From NCBI GenBank assembly GCA_005843825.1, contig SZXX01000006.1:1-64000 (forward strand): a stretch of 64,000 bases of DNA, given 5' to 3'. The stretch comes from Chlorobium sp. (GTDB lineage Bacteria; Bacteroidota; Chlorobiia; Chlorobiales; Chlorobiaceae). Positions within the stretch are counted from its first letter, which is position 1. Each line of letters begins with the position of its first letter. Under the pieces are notes generated by a model. It was not told the origin of the DNA and did no database searches. It saw only the letters and a program-made list of their open reading frames with translations. This document shows positions 31,930 through 40,969 of this stretch, in pieces. A program made the position numbers and the translations under genes.

Positions 31930-32625
31930 GTGGCGCTTGAACGTTTCCTTCACCTGCTCTTTCCTCACGTCTGTGTGGTCTGCGGCAGGCTTCTTGTTTC
32001 CGGGGAGGATGGCTGCTGCAGCTCCTGCATGGCCGGTTTCAATCCGTTCGAAAACTCTTTAGAGTCTGAACAGATGCTGCGGAATGTTATTGCCTCCCGT
32101 TTTGGCAAAGCAGTTCTCTTTGAACGAGGATGGTGTCGTTACCAGTTTCACAAAAAGAGCTCCCTGCAGCTTGCGCTTCACGCCATGAAATATGAAGGGC
32201 TCTATAACCTCGGTAACATGTTCGGCTTTGAGTTGGGAGAGTGGATGCTTTCCAGTGGGGGAATTGGCGATATAGAGTGCATTGTGCCTGTTCCGCTGCA
32301 TCGCCTGAAAAAGATTGAACGATCCTATAACCAGTCTGAGAAAATTGCTGAAGGTATTGGTAAATCGCTTGCAAGGCCGGTTATGCGTAAACTGCTTGTG
32401 AGAAAACGCTACACCGTTTCGCAGACCGGGCTTTCTGCTGAAGAGCGGAAAAAAAATCCTGAAGGTGCCTTTTCTGTTCCAAAAGGTGTTACGTTGCGTC
32501 ATGTGCTGCTTGTGGACGACGTTGTTACAACCGGCGCAACCCTTGCCGCTGCTGCCTCGGCACTGTTTGAGGCCGGGGTTGAGAAGGTCTCTTTCGCTGC
32601 CCTGGCTATAGCCATGAAGGATTAA
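31930..32625 (+). CDS. comF: ComF-family phosphoribosyltransferase-like protein
   Basis: A 231-residue ComF homologue, needed for DNA uptake in competent bacteria and often found elsewhere. GTG start at 31930. A zinc-finger with C15, C18, C30 and C33 opens the protein. The phosphoribosyltransferase PRPP loop VLLVDDVVTTGATL lies near residues 190-203. It is followed 6 bases later by rsmE. Confidence 0.9.
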   Translation: MALERFLHLLFPHVCVVCGRLLVSGEDGCCSSCMAGFNPFENSLESEQMLRNVIASRFGKAVLFERGWCRYQFHKKSSLQLALHAMKYEGLYNLGNMFGFELGEWMLSSGGIGDIECIVPVPLHRLKKIERSYNQSEKIAEGIGKSLARPVMRKLLVRKRYTVSQTGLSAEERKKNPEGAFSVPKGVTLRHVLLVDDVVTTGATLAAAASALFEAGVEKVSFAALAIAMKD

Positions 32626-32631
32626 TATTCT

Positions 32632-33375
32632 ATGGAACTCTTTTACACCTCCCCGGAGAACATAACGCTCGATTCAGCCCGCCTTGTCATTGATGGTGAT
32701 GAATTTCATCATCTTGCGAGGGTTCTGAGAAAAAAAACAGGCGACAACATTCTTGTCACTGACGGTAATGGTTCGCGTTGTCATGTCAGGATAGTGGATA
32801 TCGGTAAAAAGTCACTTGAAGGTGAAATTCTCGATCACTCAGTGGTTGAAAGACCGAATACCTCCGTTACTGTTGCCATTTCTCTCTTGAAGGCACCCCA
32901 GCGGTTTGAGCTTTTTCTTGAAAAAGCCACAGAACTCGGGGTATCAGCCATTATTCCCATGATTACGGCGCGCACTGTCAGTCAGCCTACGAGTGAAAGA
33001 GTACAGGGCAGGCTTAACAGGTGGAGAACGATCGTCCTTTCAGCTACCCGGCAGTCAAAACGCTATTATCTGCCGCAGCTTGCTGAGCCACTCTCTTTCA
33101 GGCAGGTTACCGCTCTCGAGGGGTACGATTTGAAATTGATTCCTTACGAGGTTTCAGAGAAACCTCCACGGGTGAATTGTGCCAGTAAAAAGACGCTGTT
33201 TATGATTGGAGGTGAAGGAGGCTTTACAGAAAAAGAGGTTGAAGATGCCCGGCAGGCGGGCTTCAGTGAAATCTCTTTTGGAAAAAGCATTCTCCGGGCT
33301 GAAACAGCGGGGCTTTTTGCAGTCGCTTTTGTTCGCACGCAGTTGCTCGAAAAAGATTGCAGTGAGTGGTTTTAA
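32632..33375 (+). CDS. rsmE: 16S rRNA (uracil-N3) methyltransferase RsmE
   Basis: A SPOUT methyltransferase that modifies U1498 of 16S rRNA. The product is 247 residues. The N-terminal PUA-like part has FHHLARVLRKKTGD. The knot region shows MIGGEGGFTEKEVEDA and the closing loop FGKSILRAETAGLFAVA. It lies between comF and the permease gene. Confidence 0.94.
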   Translation: MELFYTSPENITLDSARLVIDGDEFHHLARVLRKKTGDNILVTDGNGSRCHVRIVDIGKKSLEGEILDHSVVERPNTSVTVAISLLKAPQRFELFLEKATELGVSAIIPMITARTVSQPTSERVQGRLNRWRTIVLSATRQSKRYYLPQLAEPLSFRQVTALEGYDLKLIPYEVSEKPPRVNCASKKTLFMIGGEGGFTEKEVEDARQAGFSEISFGKSILRAETAGLFAVAFVRTQLLEKDCSEWF

Positions 33376-33428
33376 GCCTGGCGATTGTTATAGAGGAAGA
33401 ATACAATAGAAAAGCTTATGAAAAACCT

Positions 33429-34502
33429 ATGAACAGCTTAAAAGCAAACCAGGTAATCCTTCTGCTGATTGTCCTGTTAATCTCCGCCATTTTCTTTGCC
33501 ATGATCCGGTATTTTCTCATGGTTATTGTTCTGGCGGCTATTTTTTCAGCTCTTGCCATGCCCGTGTTCAATCAGTTCGATCGCTGGTTCAGGGGGCGTA
33601 AAAGCATGAGTGCCGCAATGACCATGGTGACGTTGCTGCTGATTGTCATTATTCCTCTGGCAGTTCTTCTCGGTATTGTTGCTGATCAGGCAGGCAGGAT
33701 CGCAAGTGTCGCAGTGCCATGGATACAGCAGCAGTTTAAGGAGCCTGCCGCATTCAACGATCAGCTTCGTACCCTGCCGTATTATGCCGAGCTTGAGCAC
33801 TATCGTGCGACTATTCTTCAAAAAGCCGGTGAGCTTCTGAATAAATCAGGATCAATGCTTTTCGAGGGTGTCTCATCATTTACCTATTCGGCGGTTAATG
33901 ATATTTTTCTGCTCTTTGTTTTCCTCTATACGATGTTCTTTTTTTTAAAGGATGGCAGTCTCATTCTTGCAAAAGTGCTTTCATATTTTCCCCTCACTGA
34001 GAGTGATCAGCATCGGCTGCTCGACAAGTTTCTTTCAGTGACAAGGGCGACCATAAAGGGGAGTATGGTTATCGGTGTTATGCAGGGTGTTCTTGCAGGG
34101 CTTGCGTTGCATTTTGCCGGTATTGAGAGTGCAATCTTCTGGGGTACCATTATGTCGGTGCTTTCGGTGCTGCCGATTATCGGATCCGGACTTGTCTGGT
34201 TTCCGGCAGTCGTCTACCTTGCCGCGACAGGGCATTATCCTCAAGCCATTGGGGTTCTTTTGTTCTGTACGCTTGTTGTCGGCCAGATCGACAATATTGT
34301 CCGTCCCATTCTGGTCGGGCGGGATACGCAGATGCATGAGCTGCTTATTTTTTTTGGGACGCTTGGAGGAATAGGGTTGTTCGGGATATGGGGGTTTATT
34401 ATCGGCCCTATTGTTGCTGCGCTCTTTATGACGGTATGGGAGATGTACGGCGAAACCTTCAGTTCATTCCTTTCAGAAATCAAAAAGGAAACACCCGAGT
34501 AG
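33429..34502 (+). CDS. AI-2E-family membrane permease
   Basis: A polytopic membrane protein of the AI-2E/YdiK-type family, often annotated as autoinducer-2 exporter or antiporter; the substrate is unknown. The start at 33429 (MNSLKANQVILLLIVLLISA) gives 357 residues; the frame is open back to a GTG at 33366 that overlaps rsmE. Eight hydrophobic segments are visible. The C-terminal family block IVGQIDNIVRP-type reads VVGQIDNIVRPILVGRDTQM. Confidence 0.85.
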   Translation: MNSLKANQVILLLIVLLISAIFFAMIRYFLMVIVLAAIFSALAMPVFNQFDRWFRGRKSMSAAMTMVTLLLIVIIPLAVLLGIVADQAGRIASVAVPWIQQQFKEPAAFNDQLRTLPYYAELEHYRATILQKAGELLNKSGSMLFEGVSSFTYSAVNDIFLLFVFLYTMFFFLKDGSLILAKVLSYFPLTESDQHRLLDKFLSVTRATIKGSMVIGVMQGVLAGLALHFAGIESAIFWGTIMSVLSVLPIIGSGLVWFPAVVYLAATGHYPQAIGVLLFCTLVVGQIDNIVRPILVGRDTQMHELLIFFGTLGGIGLFGIWGFIIGPIVAALFMTVWEMYGETFSSFLSEIKKETPE

Positions 34503-34515
34503 AACGTCGCCATAG

Positions 34516-34536
34516 GGGCGACCCTTGTGGTCGCCC
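34516..34536. repeat. REP-like hairpin GGGCGACC/GGTCGCCC
   Basis: An 8-bp perfect stem with loop CTTGT lies 14 bases after the permease stop, followed by a short T-rich run. It looks like a dispersed REP-type element and may also work as a weak terminator. Confidence 0.6.
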
Positions 34537-34652
34537 TCTTTGGTCGATGTCAATCTTTCTTGAGAGGGTAGCTTTTTCCCGCCGAAAAAATCAAGTGAAA
34601 GTGTATATTTCTAAAATAAGGTGGGTTTATAATTCTGATAAAAAGCGATACT

Positions 34653-34880
34653 ATGGGACAGGAATCAATCAAGCTTGAATTGATTCAATGGTTGGCTAAT
34701 CTTGATGACGATGAAACCATTGATTATCTCAAAGTGGTAAAGGATTCAAATGATACGCAAAAAGACTGGTGGCATGATTTGACGGATGAACAAAAGTCCG
34801 GTATAGCCCGTGGCCTTAAGGATGTAGATGAAGGAAGAGTTCATTCACACAATGATATAATCATGAAGTATGGACTCTGA
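34653..34880 (+). CDS. Putative antitoxin of a RelE/ParE module
   Basis: A 75-residue acidic protein. The C-terminal part DLTDEQKSGIARGLKDVDEG matches small antitoxins that sit before RelE/ParE toxins. It overlaps the toxin gene by 11 bases, which supports the pairing. No DNA-binding fold can be named with certainty. It opens the accessory island. Confidence 0.75.
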   Translation: MGQESIKLELIQWLANLDDDETIDYLKVVKDSNDTQKDWWHDLTDEQKSGIARGLKDVDEGRVHSHNDIIMKYGL

Positions 34881-35169
34881 TTTTAAGGTTGTTTGGACAG
34901 ATGAAGCAATTGATAATCTTGAATCTATTTTGGATTACCTTGATCATATCTGGACACAGCGCGAGACAGACAATTTCAAAAAAAAGTTAGGTAAGAAAAT
35001 TGAGTTGATAGAGCAAAATCCGAAAATATTTCCAGTTTCAGCATATAATCCAAGATTACGAAAAGCTGTATTGAGCAGGCAGACTACCATTTTTTATGAG
35101 ATAGCTGATGATGTGGTCAATTTGGTTTATCTCTTTAATAGCAAGCAGGATATTGAGAGGATACAATAA
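34870..35169 (+). CDS. parE: RelE/ParE-family toxin
   Basis: A 99-residue protein with the ParE pattern: KVVWTDEAIDNLESILDYLD at the N-terminus and a C-terminal IADDVVNLVYLFNSKQD beta-sheet. Family members inhibit gyrase or cleave mRNA; which applies here is unknown. It is translationally coupled to the upstream antitoxin and ends in a terminator shared with ndk. Confidence 0.85.
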   Translation: MDSDFKVVWTDEAIDNLESILDYLDHIWTQRETDNFKKKLGKKIELIEQNPKIFPVSAYNPRLRKAVLSRQTTIFYEIADDVVNLVYLFNSKQDIERIQ

Positions 35170-35196
35170 AAAAGCGACCGAAAGGCCGCTTTTTTA
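35168..35196. terminator. Bidirectional terminator between the ParE module and ndk
   Basis: AAAAAAGCGACC/GGCCGCTTTTTT pairs with one mismatch around a GAAA tetraloop. A and T tracts flank both sides and the two neighbouring genes converge on it. Confidence 0.85.
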
Positions 35197-35218
35197 TTGT
35201 GCTATACTTTATCAGGAA

Positions 35219-35641
35219 TCAGTTGCTGCGGACAACCTCTTCAGCTGAAAAGAAAAATCCTGCCTCGATGGCTGCGTTTTCTTCTGAGTCTGATCCGTGG
35301 ACAATGTTCTCGCCTTTGCTGTCTGCATAGAGTTTGCGGACGGTGCCTTCGTCAGCCTGGGCTGGATCGGTTGCGCCGATCAGGGTGCGGAAGTCGGCTA
35401 CGGCGTTTGCTTTTTCAAGGATGATGGGTACGCATGGGCCTGATGACATGAAGTCTACGAGTTCGCCGTAAAATGGGCGTTCGCGGTGTACGGCATAGAA
35501 TTCGCCGGCTGTTTCTTTTGTGAGCTTGATTTTTTTCATGGCGACAACACGGAAGCCTGCGCGTTCAATTTTGTCGATGACTGCACCGATTAGCTGTTTG
35601 CGGACGCAATCGGGTTTCAGGATGGTAAGCGTTCTTTCCAT
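35219..35641 (-). CDS. ndk: Nucleoside diphosphate kinase
   Basis: Equilibrates nucleoside di- and triphosphates. The start at 35641 ([20 protein letters not shown]) gives 140 residues, the family length; the frame extends upstream for 18 non-family residues. The phospho-histidine lies in [13 protein letters not shown] near the C-terminus. A housekeeping gene within otherwise accessory sequence. Confidence 0.97.
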   Translation of the reverse strand: MERTLTILKPDCVRKQLIGAVIDKIERAGFRVVAMKKIKLTKETAGEFYAVHRERPFYGELVDFMSSGPCVPIILEKANAVADFRTLIGATDPAQADEGTVRKLYADSKGENIVHGSDSEENAAIEAGFFFSAEEVVRSN

Positions 35642-36096
35642 TGTGGTGTGTGCATTTTCGTTTCTTAAGAAAAAAGTTCGAGCGAAGATACACAAACTCG
35701 CAGGATTATTGAAATGTGTGCGGCATCCATTTTAGCTATGGTGACCGCTCCACCCATTGAAGCTCTTTTTTTCGATAACTGTAACACTTTATGCCGCTTT
35801 TAGTTGGGGTGCTTGACATGTGTTGAGTGTGTGGTAGTGAAGATTTCTGGCGGTCATCGGTTCATTGATGATATGGTGCAGGATGTCATACCCGATGAAA
35901 TGAGCTGGATTCGTTAAGTTTTTCGAATATTACGTATATTTCTTCACGTTCTTAGACTGGTAAACCTTCAGATACTCTTTCGACATGCATGTACTTGAAG
36001 AGGTAATGATATCAGAACCATTCATTTGAAATTACCGTTTTATATAGGTTTTAATTCAAAAATCTGCGGTTTAGTTTGATCACTCTAATTATTGTT
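35642..36096. other. Intergenic region before the defence genes
   Basis: No gene recognised in about 450 bases. A perfect TTGACA lies at 35813-35818, but no good -10 box follows at 16-18 bases. A 28-codon open frame from GTG 35832 matches no family I know. Base composition shifts toward AT before AbiH. Confidence 0.4.
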
Positions 36097-37113
36097 ATGC
36101 GACAAGCAATAGTTGGTCATCCAAAATACATAAAAAAACTATATGTTATTGGAAACGGTTTTGACCTATATCATGAATTAGATACCAGCTATTTATCGTT
36201 TGGAATCTTTTTAAAAAACTCATACCCATTAATTTATGAATATATAACTCAATATCATGGTATTTCAGATATAACAAATGGAATAGAAAGTTCTGGCGGG
36301 TACTTATGGTCAGAGTTTGAATTTGCTTTAGCTGATCTAGATTATGAAACGATTTTAGAAGACTACTCAGAATATTTGGCTTCACCGGGTTCGGAAGATT
36401 TCAGAGATAGAGACTGGGGCGCGTTTCAAATTGAAATTGAAAAAGTAATTGATGAAATAACTATTAAGCTATTTGCAGCATTTCACGAATTTATTCTGGG
36501 GGTTAAGTACCCAAATTATGTAGATAACAAAAGACTTGCGTTAGAAAAAGATGGTATGTATCTCAACTTCAACTATACAGATACACTTGAAAAAATTTAC
36601 AATATTTCTAATACAAATATTCGATATATTCACAATCAAGCATCTGTTGATAGTGAACTAATCCTTGGTCATGGGATTGACCCAAAGAACTTTGAGATTG
36701 AAACGACTAAACCTCCTGAAAATATGAGTAGTGAGGAAAGTGAAAGATGGATGGAGATGATGTCAGATAAATTTGATTATTCATTCAATCTTGGGCAAAA
36801 TCAAATAATGACCTACTTTTCATTATCTCATAAAAACACTGAATGTATAATTAATGAGAATAAAGATTTCTTTCAACATCTAAAAAATGTTAATGAAATA
36901 TTTGTCTTAGGTCACTCATTATCTGAGATTGACAAGCCTTATTTTAATAAAATATTTGACTCAGTGTATGATGATTCTATTTGGAGAGTTACTTATCATT
37001 TTGATGAAGAAAAATTGTCTAACGAAAAAATGCTTAGCAGTATTGGAATTAAAAATAATTTAATAGATCATATAAAAATGAATGATCTGTCCCTAAGTAA
37101 AAACAATGGATAG
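36097..37113 (+). CDS. abiH: AbiH-family abortive-infection protein
   Basis: Matches the phage abortive-infection protein AbiH family. The N-terminal signature LYVIGNGFDLYHELDTSY lies about 15-32 residues in, and a second block LNFNYTDTLEKIY is near the middle; FVLGHSLSEIDKPYF near the C-terminus is also typical. The product is 338 residues from ATG 36097; a TTG at 36076 would add seven. Codon use is much more AT-rich than in the core genes, suggesting transfer. Mechanism is not established for the family. Confidence 0.82.
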   Translation: MRQAIVGHPKYIKKLYVIGNGFDLYHELDTSYLSFGIFLKNSYPLIYEYITQYHGISDITNGIESSGGYLWSEFEFALADLDYETILEDYSEYLASPGSEDFRDRDWGAFQIEIEKVIDEITIKLFAAFHEFILGVKYPNYVDNKRLALEKDGMYLNFNYTDTLEKIYNISNTNIRYIHNQASVDSELILGHGIDPKNFEIETTKPPENMSSEESERWMEMMSDKFDYSFNLGQNQIMTYFSLSHKNTECIINENKDFFQHLKNVNEIFVLGHSLSEIDKPYFNKIFDSVYDDSIWRVTYHFDEEKLSNEKMLSSIGIKNNLIDHIKMNDLSLSKNNG

Positions 37114-37496
37114 AATTTTATTATAAGAACAAGAATAAAATGGGTAAGAGTAGATATATTAGGCACCCTCTGAATTTTATTTTATTTAACTTTTATGGTG
37201 ACTTTGATATATAGCTTCTTAATGTGTCCATTTTTTTAGTTGCAAGGCCATACACTTTATTGCAGATTATTCAGTAACGGATTTCTGAAAGCTGATGGAG
37301 ATCGAGGGACGAATAGATTGATGTATATCAATTCTGGATTTGTAATAAACGCGACAGGAAGGAGCTATCAAATAATACGCTACGTTTAATGCGCTTATTC
37401 GTTCGATATGGGAAGTAAGACGCAATAACGTAGCGCAGATAATCAAGTTGTAGGTAACCACTAGCTGATATTAGAATTTAAACCTTCTAAAATAAA
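37114..37496. other. AT-rich intergenic region between AbiH and Z1 genes
   Basis: No gene is supported. It contains a long imperfect inverted repeat at 37376-37437 and otherwise unstructured AT-rich sequence. A 64-codon minus-strand frame at 37267-37461 overlaps the hairpin and has no family features. Confidence 0.4.
37376..37437. repeat. Long imperfect inverted repeat upstream of the Z1 gene
   Basis: TACGCTACGTT near 37376 is mirrored by AACGTAGCGCA ending at 37437, and an inner TAATGCGCTTA is mirrored by TAAGACGCAAT with one bulge. The stem is about 20 bp around a loop of some 18 bases. It ends 60 bases before the Z1 start. It is too irregular for a standard terminator and has no T tract. 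Confidence 0.65.
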
Positions 37497-39677
37497 ATGG
37501 AATTCTACAAAATTCATTCAGACAATCGAAATCACAGCAAGGCATTGCAAATCACAGTCAAAAGCACTGTTGAAAGATTGCTAAAAAGCAAAACAACTTC
37601 AGAAAATCCAGGTGTTTTACTTGGTAGAATCCAAAGTGGCAAGACAACAGCTTTTATAGGAGTTATAGCAGAAGCTTTTGACAAAGAAATTGATGTGGCA
37701 GTTGTTTTGACTAAAAACTCTGAATTGCTTGGGACACAAACAACAAGAAGAATAAGGAAAGAGTTTAAGGATTTTGAAGAGCAAGGTCATTTAAATATTT
37801 ATTATACGCATACTTTTGGCGACACTATTCTCAAAAAGTCACAGCTATTAAATAAAAAAGTATTTATTGCTATTAAAAACCAAAGTAGTATCGCAAAACT
37901 TACAAAAGCCTTCAAGAAAAACAATCCTGAATTATGCGATAAAAATGTACTCATAATTGATGATGAAGCCGATACAGGTTCAATTGGCGCAAAAGGAAAA
38001 AAAGATGAAGTGGAATTATTAGAGACATCAAAAAAACTACATGAGTTTAGAAAAAATTTGGGCAATGGTTATTTTCTGCAAGTGACAGCAACCCCATATG
38101 CTCTTTATCTACAACCAAATGAAATAGTGACAGCCTCTGGTGTATACACGCCGGTACGACCAACCTTTACTGAAATATTGGAAGCTTATCCAGGGTATGT
38201 TGGAGGTAATGTATATTTTGAAGACAGTGAGGATATTGACAATCCTGCCTATCATATTCATATCCAGGCAACACCAACGGATGTTGCTACCTTGAAATCA
38301 AAAAAGCAAGATTTAAGAATTGAAAAAAATATTGCAACTACTGACCGACTTCCCGTTTTTAGAAATGCAATAGAAAAATTTATTGTAGCTGTTGCAATCC
38401 GCAGAGCTCAACAAATTAAAAAAGACGATAAAGCCAATTTACAAAATTATCAGCTTTCGAAATATGCCTTCATTTTTCATTTGGATACAGCTAAAACCAA
38501 AATGGTTTGGCAAGAAACTTTAGTTCAAAAATATTTGGACTTTCTGCAATTGGAATGGAAAGACAACAACACAAGCTCAACCGAGAGATATAAAGACCAC
38601 TATGAAAATGATTTAATTATCTCTTTAAAAAAAGCTGCTGAATTAGGTTGGATTGATGAATTACCCACTTATGACGAAGTAAAAAAAGTAATATCGAAAA
38701 TATTTGAACTAGAAGATTATCAAATATTCGTGATAAATTCTGACCAGCGGGTTATTGATTTGGCGAATGATGATGGGCAGTTACGGCTTGAAACAGCCAT
38801 GAATTTCTTTATCGGTGGGCAAGTCCTTGACCGAGGAATTACAATTGATAATTTACTTGGAATCTTCTATGGCCGTGACCCTCAAACATCTCAAATGGAT
38901 ACTGTTTTACAGCATGCTCGAATGTATGGTAATCGTTCTAAAGCTGACATTGCATTGACAAGGATGTACACTACAGAAAGGATATTTGAGAGGATGAAAG
39001 AAATTCACCAAATTGACGAATCATTAAGAGAATCATTACAAAAAAATGCTGATCATGAAATTGTATTAATGCAAGCAAGTGAGCAAGGTCGAATTAAACC
39101 CACAAGTCCGAACAGAATTAGATTAGGAAATGTAACAACACTTAGAAGTTACAAAACAAAATACCCTTATGGTTTTGAAACAAAGGGCAAAACTGAAATT
39201 ACGAAGATTACTAATAAAATAGACACATATTTACGTTCATTACCCAGATTCACAAACACGATTAGAAAATCATTTAACATCACATACGAACAGTTTGAAA
39301 ATATTATTGAGTTAATTGATTCTGGGAATTTAAACTATGACTTAGGTGTCCCTCTTGTAACAGTAGTTTGGAAAACGATTGTTAAAAAAATGTTTGAAGA
39401 GTGTAAAACGACTGATATGCATTGTTATGTTCAGGAAGGCAGAGATTTACCTAGGTTACAATTAAATGGCGAACCTATGGATGCACCATTTAGTGGTAAA
39501 ACAAGAACTGGTTCTGACTATGGCTATTGCATACAACTGATTACAGAATCAAATAAACCAGTATTAATGTTGCTTAGACAAGATGGAACCGCTGACGGTT
39601 GGAAAAACGCTCCATTTTATTGGCCAGTTTTAGTAAATCCAGCATTCCAAAGACCCTTATTATTTGAGTGGTCGTGA
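37497..39677 (+). CDS. Z1-domain superfamily 2-type ATPase, probable defence protein
   Basis: A 726-residue helicase-like ATPase. Walker A GRIQSGKT is at about residues 43-50, Walker B IDDEAD near 154, motif III-like TATP near 197, then GGQVLDRGITIDNL near 440 and DTVLQHARMYGNRS near 468. The last two blocks are the hallmark of Z1 domains, known from restriction-like defence clusters where they accompany MORC/MutL-type ATPases and nucleases. Those partners are absent here. AT-rich codon use matches the upstream AbiH gene and differs from the core. The substrate is unknown. Confidence 0.75.
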   Translation: MEFYKIHSDNRNHSKALQITVKSTVERLLKSKTTSENPGVLLGRIQSGKTTAFIGVIAEAFDKEIDVAVVLTKNSELLGTQTTRRIRKEFKDFEEQGHLNIYYTHTFGDTILKKSQLLNKKVFIAIKNQSSIAKLTKAFKKNNPELCDKNVLIIDDEADTGSIGAKGKKDEVELLETSKKLHEFRKNLGNGYFLQVTATPYALYLQPNEIVTASGVYTPVRPTFTEILEAYPGYVGGNVYFEDSEDIDNPAYHIHIQATPTDVATLKSKKQDLRIEKNIATTDRLPVFRNAIEKFIVAVAIRRAQQIKKDDKANLQNYQLSKYAFIFHLDTAKTKMVWQETLVQKYLDFLQLEWKDNNTSSTERYKDHYENDLIISLKKAAELGWIDELPTYDEVKKVISKIFELEDYQIFVINSDQRVIDLANDDGQLRLETAMNFFIGGQVLDRGITIDNLLGIFYGRDPQTSQMDTVLQHARMYGNRSKADIALTRMYTTERIFERMKEIHQIDESLRESLQKNADHEIVLMQASEQGRIKPTSPNRIRLGNVTTLRSYKTKYPYGFETKGKTEITKITNKIDTYLRSLPRFTNTIRKSFNITYEQFENIIELIDSGNLNYDLGVPLVTVVWKTIVKKMFEECKTTDMHCYVQEGRDLPRLQLNGEPMDAPFSGKTRTGSDYGYCIQLITESNKPVLMLLRQDGTADGWKNAPFYWPVLVNPAFQRPLLFEWS

Positions 39678-39756
39678 AACCGACCCGGGGCTACCTACAA
39701 CATTTAGCGTCAAAGTTCATGAAAACAGGTACTCCCGCAGAATCCCAAGCTTATCA

Positions 39757-40033
39757 GCCGGTCATAGGTAAGTATTTCTTTTTCTTCATCAAAATACAGG
39801 CTATTACTAGCATCTTATCTGCAAACTCAACCAAAATATTACTGCATAGATCCCTTTCTCGCTTTCTCTTCCCTGTAGTTTGCTGGGAAAACCAAGTGCT
39901 GAACAAGCTGTTGCTCGTTGAGGCTACTAAAGCTACCTGAGAAAGTGCAAAACGCAGTTCAGCTTGACCCTCTTTGTGGAACTCACCGGTGTTGCTTTAG
40001 CTGCTGGTTTTCCGCTACGTGATGCCAAGTATT
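39757..40033 (-). pseudogene. Decayed IS110-family transposase, C-terminal part
   Basis: Read on the minus strand in two or three frames, the sequence gives LASRSGKPAAKATPVSSTK, then GQAELRFALSQVALVAS, then NILVEFADKMLVIACILMKK. These match in order the C-terminal domain of IS110/IS1111 transposases (SGK..K.TP, LR.AL.QAAL.A, A.KLL..I). At least two frameshifts and several stops break it. It lies directly after the Z1 gene. The plus-strand frame over this stretch is a shadow. Confidence 0.65.
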
Positions 40034-40057
40034 AACAGGCTTGTATGGTATTATTCA

Positions 40058-40477
40058 TTATTGTGGAGATAGATCAAACTGACAATTATCCATCGAAATA
40101 CTTCCTAGAAACTGGCCTTTTACAATACCTTTGATCTTGACATGATCTCCAACTTTTATTGATAAGAGTGATGCTTTGTCTTCTCTATTGAATTCACAGT
40201 CAACTGAATTAAGCTGAAGAGATCCATCATCTTTTTGAATAAGACTTATTTTCGGTCCGCCCAAAAATTCACTGTTAATAGATTGAATAACTCCTATAAC
40301 AGTGACGCACTTTCCTTTGTATTGTTGATCTGCTAGGACTTCATTGCTTTTGTATTCATTCATGAGTGAGCTAACAGTAAGGGTGGTTATAGAAATATCT
40401 TCCTTTTTATTAGCACAAGCATTAACAGATAGTATTACAATTAATGAGATAATAAATATTTTAGCTGATTTTGGCAT
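40058..40477 (-). CDS. OB-fold (tRNA_anti-like) lipoprotein
   Basis: A 139-residue protein with a hydrophobic leader ending SVNACANK, a plausible lipobox with the Cys near residue 21. The rest matches the tRNA_anti-like OB-fold family: SLMNEYKSNEVLADQQYKGK, then VTVIGVIQSI, VGDHVKIKGIVKGQF and DNCQF. Function unknown; such proteins occur in many host-associated and environmental bacteria as small periplasmic lipoproteins. Confidence 0.75.
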   Translation of the reverse strand: MPKSAKIFIISLIVILSVNACANKKEDISITTLTVSSLMNEYKSNEVLADQQYKGKCVTVIGVIQSINSEFLGGPKISLIQKDDGSLQLNSVDCEFNREDKASLLSIKVGDHVKIKGIVKGQFLGSISMDNCQFDLSPQ

Positions 40478-40626
40478 ATTAACGTATTGCTATAGTTAAA
40501 GTTAGTGACAAAGTAAGTCCCACTCACTCTATCTGTATGGATTAAGAAAAATAAAGTCGTATCGCAAGATAAGCCGCACTAAAGTGTCATAGTTGTCTTG
40601 TCAGTGTGATAATAACTTTTGCGCCT

Positions 40627-40821
40627 TTATCCGTCAGTTGAGGCGTGATGTGACACTAGGGGCACGATCCATCCGATAACTGAACATCCCAGAAAAATGT
40701 TTAAGATGATTATAGCCGTCATGTTTCGGTGATTCCGAGATGCTGCGACAAACGACGGGATGAAATATGGTAGGATAACTATCAATACGAGAAGAAGTTT
40801 CTGCCCACCAAGTCCGAACAT
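40627..40821 (-). CDS. Superinfection-immunity-like small membrane protein
   Basis: A 64-residue protein with two hydrophobic helices. The first reads LLLVLIVILPYFIPSFVAA; after RNHRNMTA comes IIILNIFLGCSVIGWIVPLV. The pattern of a charged loop followed by NIFLGxxxIGWIxxL matches the Imm_superinfect family, related to phage T4 Imm, which blocks DNA injection by superinfecting phage. Many chromosomal members have no tested function. Confidence 0.7.
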   Translation of the reverse strand: MFGLGGQKLLLVLIVILPYFIPSFVAASRNHRNMTAIIILNIFLGCSVIGWIVPLVSHHASTDG

Positions 40822-40969
40822 ACGGCCTCCATTGAAAGTTGATCAGTCATTGTCATTATACGATAATTCGCAGTATTTCATTACATCACCACTCACAGTT
40901 TACCTCATTCGCCTTGCTCTTATCAAGCACCATTATTTTGCATCTTTTTATTGTTGATGCCGGGTGCCT

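Noticed and set aside
35642-36096. Promoter based on TTGACA at 35813
   Set aside because: The hexamer is perfect but the sequence 16-18 bases on (AGTGAA region) is not a plausible -10 box.
37267-37461. Minus-strand 64-codon frame between AbiH and Z1
   Set aside because: Overlaps the inverted repeat and has no recognisable domain.
37376-37461. Integron attC-type site
   Set aside because: The required RYYYAAC and GTTRRRY ends cannot be aligned, and there is no integrase in the window.
39668-39940. Plus-strand 90-codon frame after the Z1 gene
   Set aside because: No family features, and the opposite strand shows a transposase relic in the same place.
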